Shown in pieces: positions 25,752 through 34,592 of a stretch of 64,000 nt of DNA. This stretch comes from Streptomyces gardneri. GTDB taxonomy: Bacteria; Actinomycetota; Actinomycetes; Streptomycetales; Streptomycetaceae. A model generated the notes under the pieces. The model had not been told where the DNA came from and ran no database searches. It was given only the letters and a program-made list of their open reading frames with translations. Every line of letters starts with the position of its first letter. The stretch's first letter is position 1. Location: the NCBI RefSeq assembly GCF_006539185.1, contig NZ_BJMN01000031.1, positions 1-64,000 on the forward strand, written 5' to 3'. The translations under genes were made by a program, and so were the position numbers.

Positions 25752-26692
25752 CGGCCGCCCGCGCCGGGTGCCCACGCGCCCCGTATTTCCGCGTGGTACG
25801 CCGTCGCGATCCTGGCCGCGAGCCGGACGTTGCCCCGGACCGCCGCGAGGTTCGCCTCCAGGGACGCCCCTTCCGTGTGCACCGTCAGGTATTCGAGCAG
25901 GAACGGCGTCACCGCCTGCCCCGTGATCGCCTTCTCCTTCGCCGCCGCGAGCCCCCGCGCGAGGACCCGGTCGTGGAGCGCGGGGTCCAACTGCTCGGTC
26001 TCCGGCACCGGGTTGGCCACGACGAGCGCGGCCTGGCGCCCGCCGAGCGCGTCCTGGGCCCGTATGACCGCCGCCACCTCCTCAGGGCTCCGCAGGGTCC
26101 AGTCGACGGGCTCGCCCGAGGAGGACAGGTAGAACCCGGGGAAGTGCTCCGTGCCGTACCCGACGACCGTCACCCCCAGCGTCTCCAGGCGTTGCAGCGT
26201 GGCCGGCACGTCGAGGATCGACTTCACCCCGGCGCACACCACCGTGATCCCGACCTCGGCGAGCAGCCGCAGGTCGGCGGATTCGTCCTGTGTCTCGCTC
26301 CACTCGCGGTGCACCCCGCCGAGGCCGCCGGTCGCGAACACCCGTAGGCCCGCCGCGTCCGCGAGCCACGCCGTCGCCGAGACCGTCGTCGCCCCGGTCA
26401 CCCCGGTCGCCAGGGCCGGCGCCAGATCGCGGTGGCCCAGCTTCCGCACCGCCGGATCCTCCGCGATCCGGACCAGCGCCGCGCGGTCCAGACCGACTCT
26501 TGCGGTGCCGTCGATCACGGCGACGGTGGCGGGGACGGCGCCCCCGGCCCGTACGAGCTCCTCCAGCTCCAGGGCGACGGCCAGATTCCGCGGGCGGGGC
26601 AGGCCGTGGGCGATGATCGTCGATTCCAGCGCGACGACGGGACGCCCTTCGAGGAGCGCCTCCCGTACCTCTTCGGACACCTGTGTGGACAT
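25748..26692 (-). CDS. psuG: Pseudouridine-5'-phosphate glycosidase
   Basis: 314 residues. PsuG cleaves the C-C glycosidic bond of pseudouridine 5'-phosphate to ribose 5-phosphate and uracil, using Mn2+. Family hallmarks are ALESTIIAHGLPRPRN (about 22-37), GVTGATTVSAT, GGLGGVHR and VCAGVKSILDVPATLQRLET with the active-site lysine. The length is typical. The ATG at 26692 is the standard start. The 282-bp gap to the divergent cupin gene (26693-26974) shows nothing I can name. Confidence 0.95.
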   Translation of the reverse strand: MSTQVSEEVREALLEGRPVVALESTIIAHGLPRPRNLAVALELEELVRAGGAVPATVAVIDGTARVGLDRAALVRIAEDPAVRKLGHRDLAPALATGVTGATTVSATAWLADAAGLRVFATGGLGGVHREWSETQDESADLRLLAEVGITVVCAGVKSILDVPATLQRLETLGVTVVGYGTEHFPGFYLSSSGEPVDWTLRSPEEVAAVIRAQDALGGRQAALVVANPVPETEQLDPALHDRVLARGLAAAKEKAITGQAVTPFLLEYLTVHTEGASLEANLAAVRGNVRLAARIATAYHAEIRGAWAPGAGGR

Positions 26693-26974
26693 GTCCCATT
26701 CCTGGCGCGACCACGGGCCCCGCAAACCTCGGTGGCGAGCTCCTGCCACACAACGCACCACCATCGGCCACGGCTGCGGAATCCGTGACGGCGGCGCGGC
26801 TCCGGCGGCCGGGGACCGCCGCGGGCCCCGGCGCGCCTCACCGGGAACGTGGTGCGGAATCCGTCGCCGTCGGCGCATTCAGGTAAGTCGCCTGGTAGGA
26901 GGCGAAGCGGAGTGATCTGTTCCACCAGATCCCGGTCCCCGGGCGGCTCCGAACCCCCGCTACAGTCACCGCCC

Positions 26975-27331
26975 ATGACGACACATGACGCGCCTTCCTT
27001 CGCCGTGCACATCCCCGACGCGGAGCTCGAGGCGGACCCGCTCGACCCCGCCCAGATCGTCTCCGGCACGCCCGAGGTGACGGGCAAGGTGCTGTGGGAG
27101 TCCGCCGACGGAAAGCAGGTGCGCGGCATCTGGCAGATCACGCCCGGCGTCGTCACCGACACCGAGGCCAACGAGCACTTCGTGGTGGTCAGCGGACGGG
27201 CGACCGTCGCCGTCGAGGGCGGGGAGACCCTGGAGATCGGCCCCGGCGACGCGTGCGTGCTGCGCGAGGGCGACAAGACGACCTGGACCGTGCACGAGAC
27301 CCTCCGCAAGGCGTACCACATCAGCCTCTGA
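26975..27331 (+). CDS. Cupin-domain protein (EutQ/YdbB-like small cupin)
   Basis: 118 residues forming a single cupin barrel. The conserved strands are ESADGKQVRGIWQITPG, NEHFVVVSGRATVAVEGG and GPGDACVLREGDKTTWTV. Only one of the usual histidines of the first motif is evident, so metal binding is doubtful. It resembles small cupins of the DUF861 type. Function unknown. Confidence 0.8.
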   Translation: MTTHDAPSFAVHIPDAELEADPLDPAQIVSGTPEVTGKVLWESADGKQVRGIWQITPGVVTDTEANEHFVVVSGRATVAVEGGETLEIGPGDACVLREGDKTTWTVHETLRKAYHISL

Positions 27332-27449
27332 GGACTCCTGAGGACTCCTGAGGGCGCCCGGGGACTCCCGAGGTGCTCCCGGGTGGCGCTCCCGGGGGCT
27401 CCTGTGGTGCTCCTCGCGGTGGCTCCGACGTCCGCGCGGGCAGCGGGAG
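27332..27449. other. Intergenic stretch with direct repeats, no gene seen
   Basis: Repeats of a GAGGACTCCT unit (two perfect copies at 27330-27349, then degenerate copies GGGGACTCCC) follow the cupin stop. No ORF or clear terminator is visible. The promoter and operator of the next gene begin at 27450. Confidence 0.4.
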
Positions 27450-27487
27450 TTGAAAGTCTGGTAGGAAACCTTCCTATCGGCTAGCAT
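27450..27487 (+). promoter_or_regulatory. Promoter with ROK/CsnR-like operator
   Basis: TTGAAA (27450-27455) is a plausible -35, with TATCGG (27475-27480) or TAGCAT (27482-27487) as -10. Between them lies a 15-bp palindrome, TAGGAAACCTTCCTA (27462-27476). It differs at one base from the AGGAAA-N-TTTCCT box bound by CsnR (ROK family) before Streptomyces chitosanase genes. About 180 nt of leader (27488-27666) shows no other feature. Confidence 0.6.
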
Positions 27488-27666
27488 CCCGGCCAGCGGC
27501 TTGGCGCGGCGCCCGACCCCCCGGGCGTGACGCGCTCAGCGAGAGCTCTGACCCGGCCGCCGAGCACCACCCCGCCGCGTGGCGCCCGAATCGCCACGCG
27601 GCAGGGCCGTCGTGCTCCGCACCGGTGTCCAGCTCTCGCCGACCCCTCAGGCCAGGGAGCCCAGGT

Positions 27667-29037
27667 ATGCGCCTGTTCGCCTCCACACCACCGCGCAGCA
27701 CCCCCACCACCACCCTCACGACCCCGTTCACCACCACCCGTCTGACCCTCGTCCTCACCGCCGTCCTCCTGCTCGTCGGCGGGCTCCTGCTCGCCCACCC
27801 GGACCGGGCCGGCGCCGCCGCCGACTCGCTGATCTCCCAGGGCCGACCGGCCACGTCCTCCTCCGTCGAGGACTCCACCTTCGGCCCGGAGAAGGCCTTC
27901 GACGGCGTCTCCACCACCCGCTGGGCCAGCGCCGAGGGCGTCGACCCGCAGTGGATCCGGGTCGACCTCGGCGCCGGGTCCACCGTCTCCCGCGTCAAGC
28001 TCGTCTGGGAGGCCGCGTACGCCAAGGCCTACCGCGTCGAGATCTCCGCCGACGGCACCACCTGGACCCGCCTCGCCACCGAGACCGCCGGGAACGGCGC
28101 CACGGACGACTGGACCGGACTCACCGGCCAGGGCCGCTACCTGCGCGTCTACGGGACCGCCCGCGGCACCTCGTACGGCTACTCCCTCTTCACGGTGGAG
28201 GTCTACGGCACGGCCGGCACCACGCCCCCGCCCACCGGCGCCTTCACCGTCGTCGCGGCCGGGGACATCGCCGCCCAGTGCACGGCCTCCAGCAGCTCCT
28301 GCGCCCACCCCAAGACGGCTGCCCTGGCACAGCGGATCGCCCCGTCCTTCTACCTGACCATGGGCGACAACCAGTACGACGACGCCCTGCTCTCCGACTT
28401 CCGCAACTACTACGACAAGACCTGGGGCGCCTTCAAGGCGAAGACCCGGCCCGTGCCCGGCAACCACGAGACCTACGACCCGGCCGGCCCGCTCGCCGGC
28501 TACAAGTCGTACTTCGGAGCGATCGCCTACCCCCAGGGCAAGCCCTACTACAGCTACGACCAGGGCAACTGGCACTTCGTCGCCCTCGACTCCAACTCCT
28601 TCGACGACCCCGCGCAGATCCAGTGGCTCAAGGACGACCTCGCGCGGAACACCAAGGGCTGCCTCGCCGCCTACTTCCACCACCCGCTGTACTCCTCCGG
28701 CGGCCACGGCAACGACCCGGTCTCCAAGCCCGTCTGGAAGATCCTCTACGGCGCCAAGGCCGACCTGGTGCTCAACGGACACGACCACCACTACGAGCGC
28801 TTCGCCCCGCAGGACCCCGACGGGCGGGCCACCGCCGACGGCATCGTCGAGATCGTCGGCGGCATGGGCGGCGCCGAGCCCTACGACATCGAGACGGTCC
28901 AGCCGAACAGCCAGAAGCGGATCAGCGGCCCGTACGGCGTCCTGAAGCTGGATCTCACCGACACCACCTACACCTGGCAGTACGTCGGTACCGACAACCA
29001 GGTCAAGGACTCCGGCCCGACCTACACCTGCCACTGA
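27667..29037 (+). CDS. Secreted metallophosphoesterase with an F5/8-type discoidin domain
   Basis: 456 residues. A Thr/Pro-rich N-terminus and a hydrophobic segment (about 26-43) form a long signal peptide. An F5/8C (discoidin) carbohydrate-binding domain fills about 53-185, with FDGVSTTRWAS typical of family 32 CBMs. The calcineurin-like domain (about 195-440) shows AAGDIA, MGDNQYDD, PGNHET, FHHPLYSS and NGHDHHYER, the metal ligands of a two-metal phosphoesterase. The substrate is probably a phosphate ester on or near a glycan. It is followed by an MFS gene with an overlapping stop/start (TGATG). Confidence 0.88.
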   Translation: MRLFASTPPRSTPTTTLTTPFTTTRLTLVLTAVLLLVGGLLLAHPDRAGAAADSLISQGRPATSSSVEDSTFGPEKAFDGVSTTRWASAEGVDPQWIRVDLGAGSTVSRVKLVWEAAYAKAYRVEISADGTTWTRLATETAGNGATDDWTGLTGQGRYLRVYGTARGTSYGYSLFTVEVYGTAGTTPPPTGAFTVVAAGDIAAQCTASSSSCAHPKTAALAQRIAPSFYLTMGDNQYDDALLSDFRNYYDKTWGAFKAKTRPVPGNHETYDPAGPLAGYKSYFGAIAYPQGKPYYSYDQGNWHFVALDSNSFDDPAQIQWLKDDLARNTKGCLAAYFHHPLYSSGGHGNDPVSKPVWKILYGAKADLVLNGHDHHYERFAPQDPDGRATADGIVEIVGGMGGAEPYDIETVQPNSQKRISGPYGVLKLDLTDTTYTWQYVGTDNQVKDSGPTYTCH

Positions 29038-30446
29038 TGTACCTCGCGACCACCGGTCGCCGCGACGCGCCGCCCGCCCCCTCGCGGGGCAGGCGGCGCG
29101 TCCCGGGCACCGTCCTCGCACTCGGCGCGGTCAGCCTGGTCACCGACATCTCCTCGGAGATGGTGACCGCCGTGCTGCCGCTCTACCTCGTCGTCGGACT
29201 CGGCCTCTCCCCGCTCCAGTTCGGGCTGCTCGACGGGCTCTCCACCGGCGCCACCGCGCTCGTACGGATCCTCGGCGGCGCCACCTCCGACCGCGGAGGC
29301 CGCCACAAGCAGGTCGGGGGGCTCGGCTACGCCCTCTCCGCCTGCTCCCGGCTCGGCCTCCTCCTCGCGGGCGGCTCGGCCGGCGGGATCGCCGCGGCGA
29401 TCACCGCCGACCGGCTCGGCAAGGGCGTCCGCACGGCTCCGCGCGACGCGCTCATCACCCTGCACAGCCCGCCCGAGGAGCTGGGCCGTGCCTTCGGCAC
29501 CCATCGCGCCATGGACACCACCGGGGCCCTCCTGGGCCCGTTGGCCGCCTTCGCCCTCCTGTGGGCCACGGCGGAGGCGTACGAGGCGGTCTTCGCCGTC
29601 AGCTTCTGCGTCGGGCTGTTCGGCGTCCTGCTGTGGGTGCTGTGCGTCCCGGGCCGGCGAGGCCCGAAGCCGCGGGGCCGCCCGACGGTGCCGGGACGGT
29701 CGGATGCGCCAGGGCGGTCGGTGGTCCCGGGGCGGTCGGCCGTGCCCGGTCCCCGCCCCGCCGCCGAAGCGGCGCCACGCGCGCGTGGCGGGGTCTTCAC
29801 CGTGCTGCGCTCGCCCGCGTACCGGCGGATCCTCCTCTGCGCCGCCCTCCTCGGAGCCACCACGGTCGGCGACGCCTTCCTCTACCTGCTGCTCCAGCAG
29901 CGGCTCGAACTCGACGCCACCTGGTTCCCGTTCCTGCCGCTCGGCGCCGCCGGTGTCTATCTGCTGCTCGCCGTCCCGGCCGGCCGCCTCGCCGACCGCG
30001 TCGGCCGCCGCAGGCCGTTCCTGTACGGGCACGGGGCCCTGCTCCTCGCGTACGGGCTGCTTCTCGCCCCCGTGACGGACGTCCTCCTCCTCGGGGGAGT
30101 CATCGTGCTCATCGGGACCTTCTACGCGGCCACCGACGGCGTCCTGATGGCCCTGACCGGGCCCTTCCTCGCCGAGGGGCGCCAAGCGGGCGGCCTCGCG
30201 CTCGTGCAGACCGCGCAGGCGCTGGCCCGGCTCGGCGCCGCCGTCGCGTTCGGCGCCGTCTGGACGGCGAGCGGGCCGCGCGCCGCGCTCGTGGCGGCGG
30301 TCCTGGCCCTCGCCGCGGCCCTGTGCTGCGCCGGGAGACTCCTGCCCACGAGCGGCCCGCCCGCCGCGAGTCCGCCGCCTGCCGAGAGCACCCCGCCCGC
30401 CGCCGGTCCCCGACCCGCCGAACCCACGCCCCTCCGAGAGGACTGA
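29037..30446 (+). CDS. MFS transporter coupled to the secreted phosphoesterase
   Basis: 469 residues, about 12 membrane segments. The MFS loop 2-3 motif is seen in GGATSDRGGRHKQ and again in AGRLADRVGRRRP. A long Pro/Arg-rich cytoplasmic loop (about 205-245) splits the two halves and a Pro-rich tail follows helix 12. The ATG shares its A with the phosphoesterase stop codon (TGATG), so translation is coupled. It could import a product of the secreted enzyme or export a compound; the sequence does not say which. Confidence 0.85.
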   Translation: MYLATTGRRDAPPAPSRGRRRVPGTVLALGAVSLVTDISSEMVTAVLPLYLVVGLGLSPLQFGLLDGLSTGATALVRILGGATSDRGGRHKQVGGLGYALSACSRLGLLLAGGSAGGIAAAITADRLGKGVRTAPRDALITLHSPPEELGRAFGTHRAMDTTGALLGPLAAFALLWATAEAYEAVFAVSFCVGLFGVLLWVLCVPGRRGPKPRGRPTVPGRSDAPGRSVVPGRSAVPGPRPAAEAAPRARGGVFTVLRSPAYRRILLCAALLGATTVGDAFLYLLLQQRLELDATWFPFLPLGAAGVYLLLAVPAGRLADRVGRRRPFLYGHGALLLAYGLLLAPVTDVLLLGGVIVLIGTFYAATDGVLMALTGPFLAEGRQAGGLALVQTAQALARLGAAVAFGAVWTASGPRAALVAAVLALAAALCCAGRLLPTSGPPAASPPPAESTPPAAGPRPAEPTPLRED

Positions 30447-30449
30447 CCC

Positions 30450-31448
30450 ATGCACGCCGTGACCGATGTCCGCCTGTCCCGCCACGCGCGCGTGTGGATC
30501 CTCGTCCTCGCCCTCGTGCTGCTGGGCGGCGGCGCGACCGCCTACACCCTGAGGGCGGCCTCCGGGCGGCAGGCCGGGGCCGCCGGGACTCCGGTGGCCG
30601 GCTTCACCCTCGACGGGGGCCGTCCCGGCGCGCTCCACGTCAGGGACACCGCGACCGGGCGCGTCGCGCGCCTGGACCCGTCCGCGTCCGGCGGCCGGGT
30701 CGCCGGAGGGCCGGCCTGCGACCGCTTCCACGCCGCCGGGCCGACCGCGCTCTGCCTCGTGCGCCGACCGGGCGTCCCGGCCCGCTCGTACGCCCTGGTG
30801 CTCGACGACCGGCTGCGCGAGACGCGCCGGATCGCGCTCCCGGGCATCCCCAGCCGGGCCCGGGTCTCCGCCTCGGGGCGGATGCTCGCCTGGACGATGT
30901 TCGCGACCGGCGACTCCTACGCGCGCTCGTCCTTCTCCACCCGCACGTCCATCCTCGACCTGCGCACGGGATACCTGGTGAAGAACATCGAGCAGATCCC
31001 GCTGACCCTCGGCGGACGCCGGTACCACGCCCCCGACGTCAACTACTGGGGCGTCTCCTTCGCCGCCGACGACAACCGCTTCTACGCCACCGTCTCGACG
31101 GGCGGGCGCACCCATCTCGTCGAGGGAGACATGGCGAACTGGTCGGCCCGGACCCTGCGGGAGAACGTCGAATGCCCCTCGCTCTCCCCGGACGGAACCC
31201 GCCTCGCCTTCAAGAAGCGGGTCTCCGAAGGCCCGCGCGAGCCGTGGCGGCTGTACGTCTACGACCTGCGCTCCGGGCGGGAGCACCCCGTCGCCGAGCG
31301 GCGCGGCATCGACGACCAGGCCCTGTGGACGGACCCCGGGACCCTCGCGTACGGATACGGGGGAGCGGTCTGGTCCGTGCCGGCCGACGGCACGGGGGAG
31401 CCACGGCGACTGGCGCGCGGGGCCTCGTCACCCGCGGTGCCGCGCTGA
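30450..31448 (+). CDS. Membrane-anchored TolB-like beta-propeller protein
   Basis: 332 residues. One N-terminal membrane segment (about 13-32) precedes a domain with repeated beta blades, including LSPDGTRLAFKKRV and the PADGTGEPRRLARG ending typical of TolB/PD40 repeats. It probably forms a propeller outside the membrane that binds a protein or glycan. Only 3 bp separate it from the MFS gene, so the phosphoesterase, transporter and this protein form one operon. Confidence 0.78.
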   Translation: MHAVTDVRLSRHARVWILVLALVLLGGGATAYTLRAASGRQAGAAGTPVAGFTLDGGRPGALHVRDTATGRVARLDPSASGGRVAGGPACDRFHAAGPTALCLVRRPGVPARSYALVLDDRLRETRRIALPGIPSRARVSASGRMLAWTMFATGDSYARSSFSTRTSILDLRTGYLVKNIEQIPLTLGGRRYHAPDVNYWGVSFAADDNRFYATVSTGGRTHLVEGDMANWSARTLRENVECPSLSPDGTRLAFKKRVSEGPREPWRLYVYDLRSGREHPVAERRGIDDQALWTDPGTLAYGYGGAVWSVPADGTGEPRRLARGASSPAVPR

Positions 31449-31477
31449 CCGGCGCGCCCCCGGCCGCCGTGCCCGGT

Positions 31478-32770
31478 TCAGGCCTTCCGGAGGGAGCCGC
31501 GGACCGCGAGAGCCGCCATCGGCAGGAGCAGGCACGCGGCGATCGCGTTGAGCGGCCCGTAGCCCGCCTGCGAGACGATCAGGCCCGCCGCGAGGCCGCC
31601 GACACCGGCGGCCGTGTTCATCACGAAGTCGGAGAGCCCCTGGACGGCCGCCCGCGCGGCCTGCGGCACCGAGTCGGTCAGCAGCGCCGAGCCGGACACC
31701 AGACCGGCGGACCAGCCGAGGCCCAGGACGAAGAGCCCCAGGGCCGTTCGGCCGTGGCTCGCTCCCGCCGTGCCCGCGATGAACGCCGCCACGGCGATCA
31801 GCCCGACGGCGAGCCCGATCACCGACAGCCGGCCCAGCCGGTCGGACAGCCAGCCCATCAGGGGCGAGAAGGCGTACATGCCCGCGATGTGGCCGCTGAT
31901 GACGAGGCCGATCAGCTGGATGTCCGCGCCGTGGTGGGTCAGCGCGACCGGGGTCATCGACATGATCGAGACCATCGCGGTGTGCGAGGCGGCAACGGTG
32001 ACCAGGGCGAGCCGGGCCCGCGGCGACTCCCGGACCGCGCGCATCCCGGCGCGCAGGGAGCGGCCCTCCGGCTGCTCGCCCGCCCCGGCATCGGCGAGCG
32101 CACGGGCGGTGAGCAGCGGGTCCGGGCGCAGGAGGAGGGCGACGACCGCCGCCGAGACGACGAAGACGCCGGCGGCCCACACGAAGGGGCCCGCCGTCGC
32201 GGGGATGCCCAGACCGGACACGCTCTCCCCGGCGGGTGCGGCGATGTTCGGCCCGAGCACCGCCCCGATCGTGGTCGCCCACACCACGGTGGAGATGGCC
32301 CGGGCCCTGCGGTCGGGCTCGGCGAGGTCGGCGGCGGCGAAGCGGGCCGCCAGGTTGGCCGAGGATCCGGCACCGAAGCCGACGAGTCCGAGCAGGAGCA
32401 GCGGGAAGCTCTCGACGACCGCGCCGACCACGACCACCACGGCACCAACTGCCCCGAGCAGGTACGCGAGGACGAGCCCCGCCCGGCGCCCTCGCGAGGC
32501 CATCAGCGCGGCCAGCGGCATGGCGAGCAGCGCGGGACCGGCCACCGTCGCCGTGGACGCGAGCCCGGACAGCGCCTCCGTGCCACTGACGTCCTTGGCC
32601 AGGACGGCGGCGAGCGCGACGCCGATGGCGATGCCGAGCCCGCCGAGGATCTGGGTGGCGATGAGGACGGCCTGAACCCGTCGGCGCAGCGCGGGCAGTT
32701 CGGCCGCGGTGACGGGAGCGGATATCCCGTCGGACAGGGCGACGTCAGGGGCGTCGGGGGAGTTGGTCAC
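31478..32770 (-). CDS. MFS transporter
   Basis: 430 residues with 12 predicted membrane segments, in two six-helix halves. The cytoplasmic loop motif is MASRGRRAG in the first half and MGWLSDRLGRLSV in the second. Substrate unknown. The GTG start at 32770 lies in a near-palindrome, CACTTACGTGAGTG (32768-32781). It is 44 bp downstream of ogt on the same strand and could be cotranscribed from the ogt promoter. Confidence 0.85.
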   Translation of the reverse strand: MTNSPDAPDVALSDGISAPVTAAELPALRRRVQAVLIATQILGGLGIAIGVALAAVLAKDVSGTEALSGLASTATVAGPALLAMPLAALMASRGRRAGLVLAYLLGAVGAVVVVVGAVVESFPLLLLGLVGFGAGSSANLAARFAAADLAEPDRRARAISTVVWATTIGAVLGPNIAAPAGESVSGLGIPATAGPFVWAAGVFVVSAAVVALLLRPDPLLTARALADAGAGEQPEGRSLRAGMRAVRESPRARLALVTVAASHTAMVSIMSMTPVALTHHGADIQLIGLVISGHIAGMYAFSPLMGWLSDRLGRLSVIGLAVGLIAVAAFIAGTAGASHGRTALGLFVLGLGWSAGLVSGSALLTDSVPQAARAAVQGLSDFVMNTAAGVGGLAAGLIVSQAGYGPLNAIAACLLLPMAALAVRGSLRKA

Positions 32771-32814
32771 TTACGTGAGTGTGCCAGCCGTCCCATCCGA
32801 TGGGAACGTCCCCC

Positions 32815-33381
32815 TCAGAACAGCGGCGCGGGCAGCACACCCTCCAGCGCCAGCAGCTGCCGCTTCGTCTCCAGACCGCCCCCGAAGCCCCCGAGCCCGC
32901 CGTCGCTCTCCACCACACGGTGGCACGGCACCACCACGGGCAGCGGATTGGCGCCCATCGCCGCTCCGACCGCCTGCGCCGCGCCCGGCTGCCCCACGCG
33001 CCGCGCCAGCTCCCCGTACCCCACGACCGTGCCGTACGGGACGCCGGTCGCCAGCTCACGCAGCACCTGCCGGTTGAAGCCGGTCGTCAGGCTCCAGTCC
33101 AGCGGCAGGTCGAAGGGGCGCGGGTCGCCCGCGAAGTACGCCTCGAGCCGGCGTATCGCCTCGGCGAGCAGTCCCGAGGCGCACTCCACCGGCTCCACCC
33201 CGAACCGCCCGCCCAGGCGGTCGAGCATCTGCACCCGCCGTGCCGCGTCGGCGTGGAACTCGACCCGCACCAGCCCCCGCCCGGTCGCGGCGAGGAAGAG
33301 CGGACCGATGTCGCTCTCCACGACCGTCCACTCCACCGCGACGGCCGGCTCGCCGCCCGTCGGCTCCGCTTCGATGTCCAT
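32815..33381 (-). CDS. ogt: Methylated-DNA--protein-cysteine methyltransferase
   Basis: 188 residues. This suicide enzyme takes O6-alkyl groups from guanine in DNA onto its own Cys. The active-site PCHRVV is at 152-157 (Cys153), preceded by the helix-turn-helix region GYGELARRVGQPGAAQAVGAAMGANP. The N-terminal domain is the shorter Ogt type without Ada metal cysteines. The ATG at 33381 is chosen over a TTG at 33411, because the latter lies inside the promoter. The -10 sits 8 nt before the ATG, so the message should be leaderless. Confidence 0.94.
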   Translation of the reverse strand: MDIEAEPTGGEPAVAVEWTVVESDIGPLFLAATGRGLVRVEFHADAARRVQMLDRLGGRFGVEPVECASGLLAEAIRRLEAYFAGDPRPFDLPLDWSLTTGFNRQVLRELATGVPYGTVVGYGELARRVGQPGAAQAVGAAMGANPLPVVVPCHRVVESDGGLGGFGGGLETKRQLLALEGVLPAPLF

Positions 33382-33388
33382 GCCGCCC

Positions 33389-33410
33389 ACGGTACGACCC
33401 GCCACTGACA
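33389..33410 (-). promoter_or_regulatory. PafBC-type DNA-damage promoter of ogt
   Basis: Read on the minus strand: TTGTCAGTGG matches the recalled TTGTC(R)GTGG upstream element fully. TGTCAGTG (33410-33403), 8 bp, then TACCGT (33394-33389) is the exact architecture. Transcription should begin at or next to the ATG at 33381. Confidence 0.75.
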
Positions 33411-33553
33411 ACCCGACGGGAGCGGGCCGACCCGGTCACGGAGCGGACATCGGAGTGCTTCGAAGATCACGGACCGGTCTCGCTCCGGTCTCGCGAGCAG
33501 AAATTCCCCGGTCACATGGTCGTGAGGTCCCCGGCGCGCCATAATCTCGCCCC

Positions 33554-33565
33554 GGTAGTACTACC
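33554..33565. promoter_or_regulatory. Perfect 12-bp palindrome before the MHYT gene
   Basis: GGTAGTACTACC is a perfect palindrome located 57 bp before the MHYT start and just after TAATCT (33542-33547), a possible -10. It may be an operator. No regulator is encoded adjacent. Confidence 0.4.
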
Positions 33566-33621
33566 CAGCGGTACCGACTGTTTTCGGACGACGTGGCACC
33601 AGGGGTGGAGGACACACGCTC

Positions 33622-34521
33622 ATGCAGGGCACGGTCGACGGATTCAGCTACGGGCTCGTCACTCCGGTGGCCGCTTTCATCATGGCCTGCCTCGGCGGCG
33701 CCCTCGGTCTGAGGTGCACCACGAGGTCGCTCCGCCACCGCGACACCTTCAAGGCGGGGTGGCTCGCCCTCGGCGCCACCTCCATCGGCACCGGCATCTG
33801 GACGATGCACTTCATCGCCATGATGGGCTTCTCGGTCCAGCAGGCGCCGATCAACTACGACCGCCCCATCACCTTCGCCAGCCTGGGCGTCGCCGTCCTC
33901 ATGGTCGGCATCGGGATCTTCATCGTCGGGTACCGCGGGGCGACCGCCCTCACGCTCGTCACCGGCGGCACGATCACCGGCCTCGGCGTCGCCACGATGC
34001 ACTACCTCGGCATGGCCGGGATGCGCCTCCACGGCCGCATCGAGTACGACACGCTCACCGTCGCCCTCTCCGTGGTCATCGCTGTCGTGGCCGCCACCGC
34101 GGCCCTCTGGGCGGCCGTCTCGGTCCATGGATTTCTGGCCAGTCTCGGTGCGAGCCTGGTGATGGGCGGAGCCGTCAGTGGTATGCACTACACCGCCATG
34201 GCGGCCGTCAGTGTCCACATCCAGGGCGCCGAGATCCCCGCCGGCACCGGCGACACCGCGACCTCGCTTCTCCTGCCGATGCTGATCGGCCCTGCGGTCT
34301 TCCTGATCCTGGCCGCCGTGGTCGTCATGTTCGACCCGCTGCTCGTGATGGGCGACCCCGACTGGCAGCGGCCCGCCGCGCAGAGCGTGCACCGCCCCGG
34401 CGTGCCCGCCCCGCGCCACGTGCCGTCCTACGGCGAGCCCGCCAACTGGTCGGCCCGTCCCGCCGGACGCGCTGCCCGCAGGAGCGTCCCCCGCGGCGGC
34501 CACCGCTCCCAGGACTGGTGA
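33622..34521 (+). CDS. MHYT-domain integral membrane sensor protein
   Basis: 299 residues. Seven membrane helices carry three MHYT-type motifs: WTMHFIAMM (about 55-63), TMHYLGMAG (about 123-131) and SGMHYTAMAA (about 186-195). Their His, Met and Tyr/Phe residues are predicted to bind copper, and the domain is proposed to sense diatomic gas or redox state. The hydrophilic C-terminus (about 245-299) has no GGDEF, EAL or kinase domain, so any output is through an unseen partner. GTGGAGG precedes the ATG. Confidence 0.88.
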   Translation: MQGTVDGFSYGLVTPVAAFIMACLGGALGLRCTTRSLRHRDTFKAGWLALGATSIGTGIWTMHFIAMMGFSVQQAPINYDRPITFASLGVAVLMVGIGIFIVGYRGATALTLVTGGTITGLGVATMHYLGMAGMRLHGRIEYDTLTVALSVVIAVVAATAALWAAVSVHGFLASLGASLVMGGAVSGMHYTAMAAVSVHIQGAEIPAGTGDTATSLLLPMLIGPAVFLILAAVVVMFDPLLVMGDPDWQRPAAQSVHRPGVPAPRHVPSYGEPANWSARPAGRAARRSVPRGGHRSQDW

Positions 34522-34538
34522 CGGGACACCTCAGGGAC

Positions 34539-34561
34539 GGGCGGTGAGCCGATCACCGCCC
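34539..34561 (+). terminator. Terminator between the MHYT gene and uvrB
   Basis: GGGCGGTGA (34539-34547) and TCACCGCCC (34553-34561) form a perfect 9-bp stem with a 5-nt loop. It ends 3 bp before the uvrB promoter element, insulating it. Confidence 0.7.
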
Positions 34562-34564
34562 GAG

Positions 34565-34586
34565 TGTCAGTGCCGGGTCGTACGGT
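34565..34586 (+). promoter_or_regulatory. PafBC-type DNA-damage promoter of uvrB
   Basis: TGTCAGTG (34565-34572), exactly 8 bp, TACGGT (34581-34586). The ATG at 34593 lies 7 nt after the -10, so the mRNA should be leaderless. No other -35 is visible. Confidence 0.75.
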
Positions 34587-34592
34587 GGATCC

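Noticed and set aside
25752..25775. ATG start for psuK at 25775
   Set aside because: Gives a 28-bp overlap, while GTG at 25751 gives the classic GTGA overlap with psuG.
33382..33411. TTG start for ogt ten residues upstream
   Set aside because: It lies inside the promoter element; transcription cannot include it if the -10 at 33389-33394 is used.
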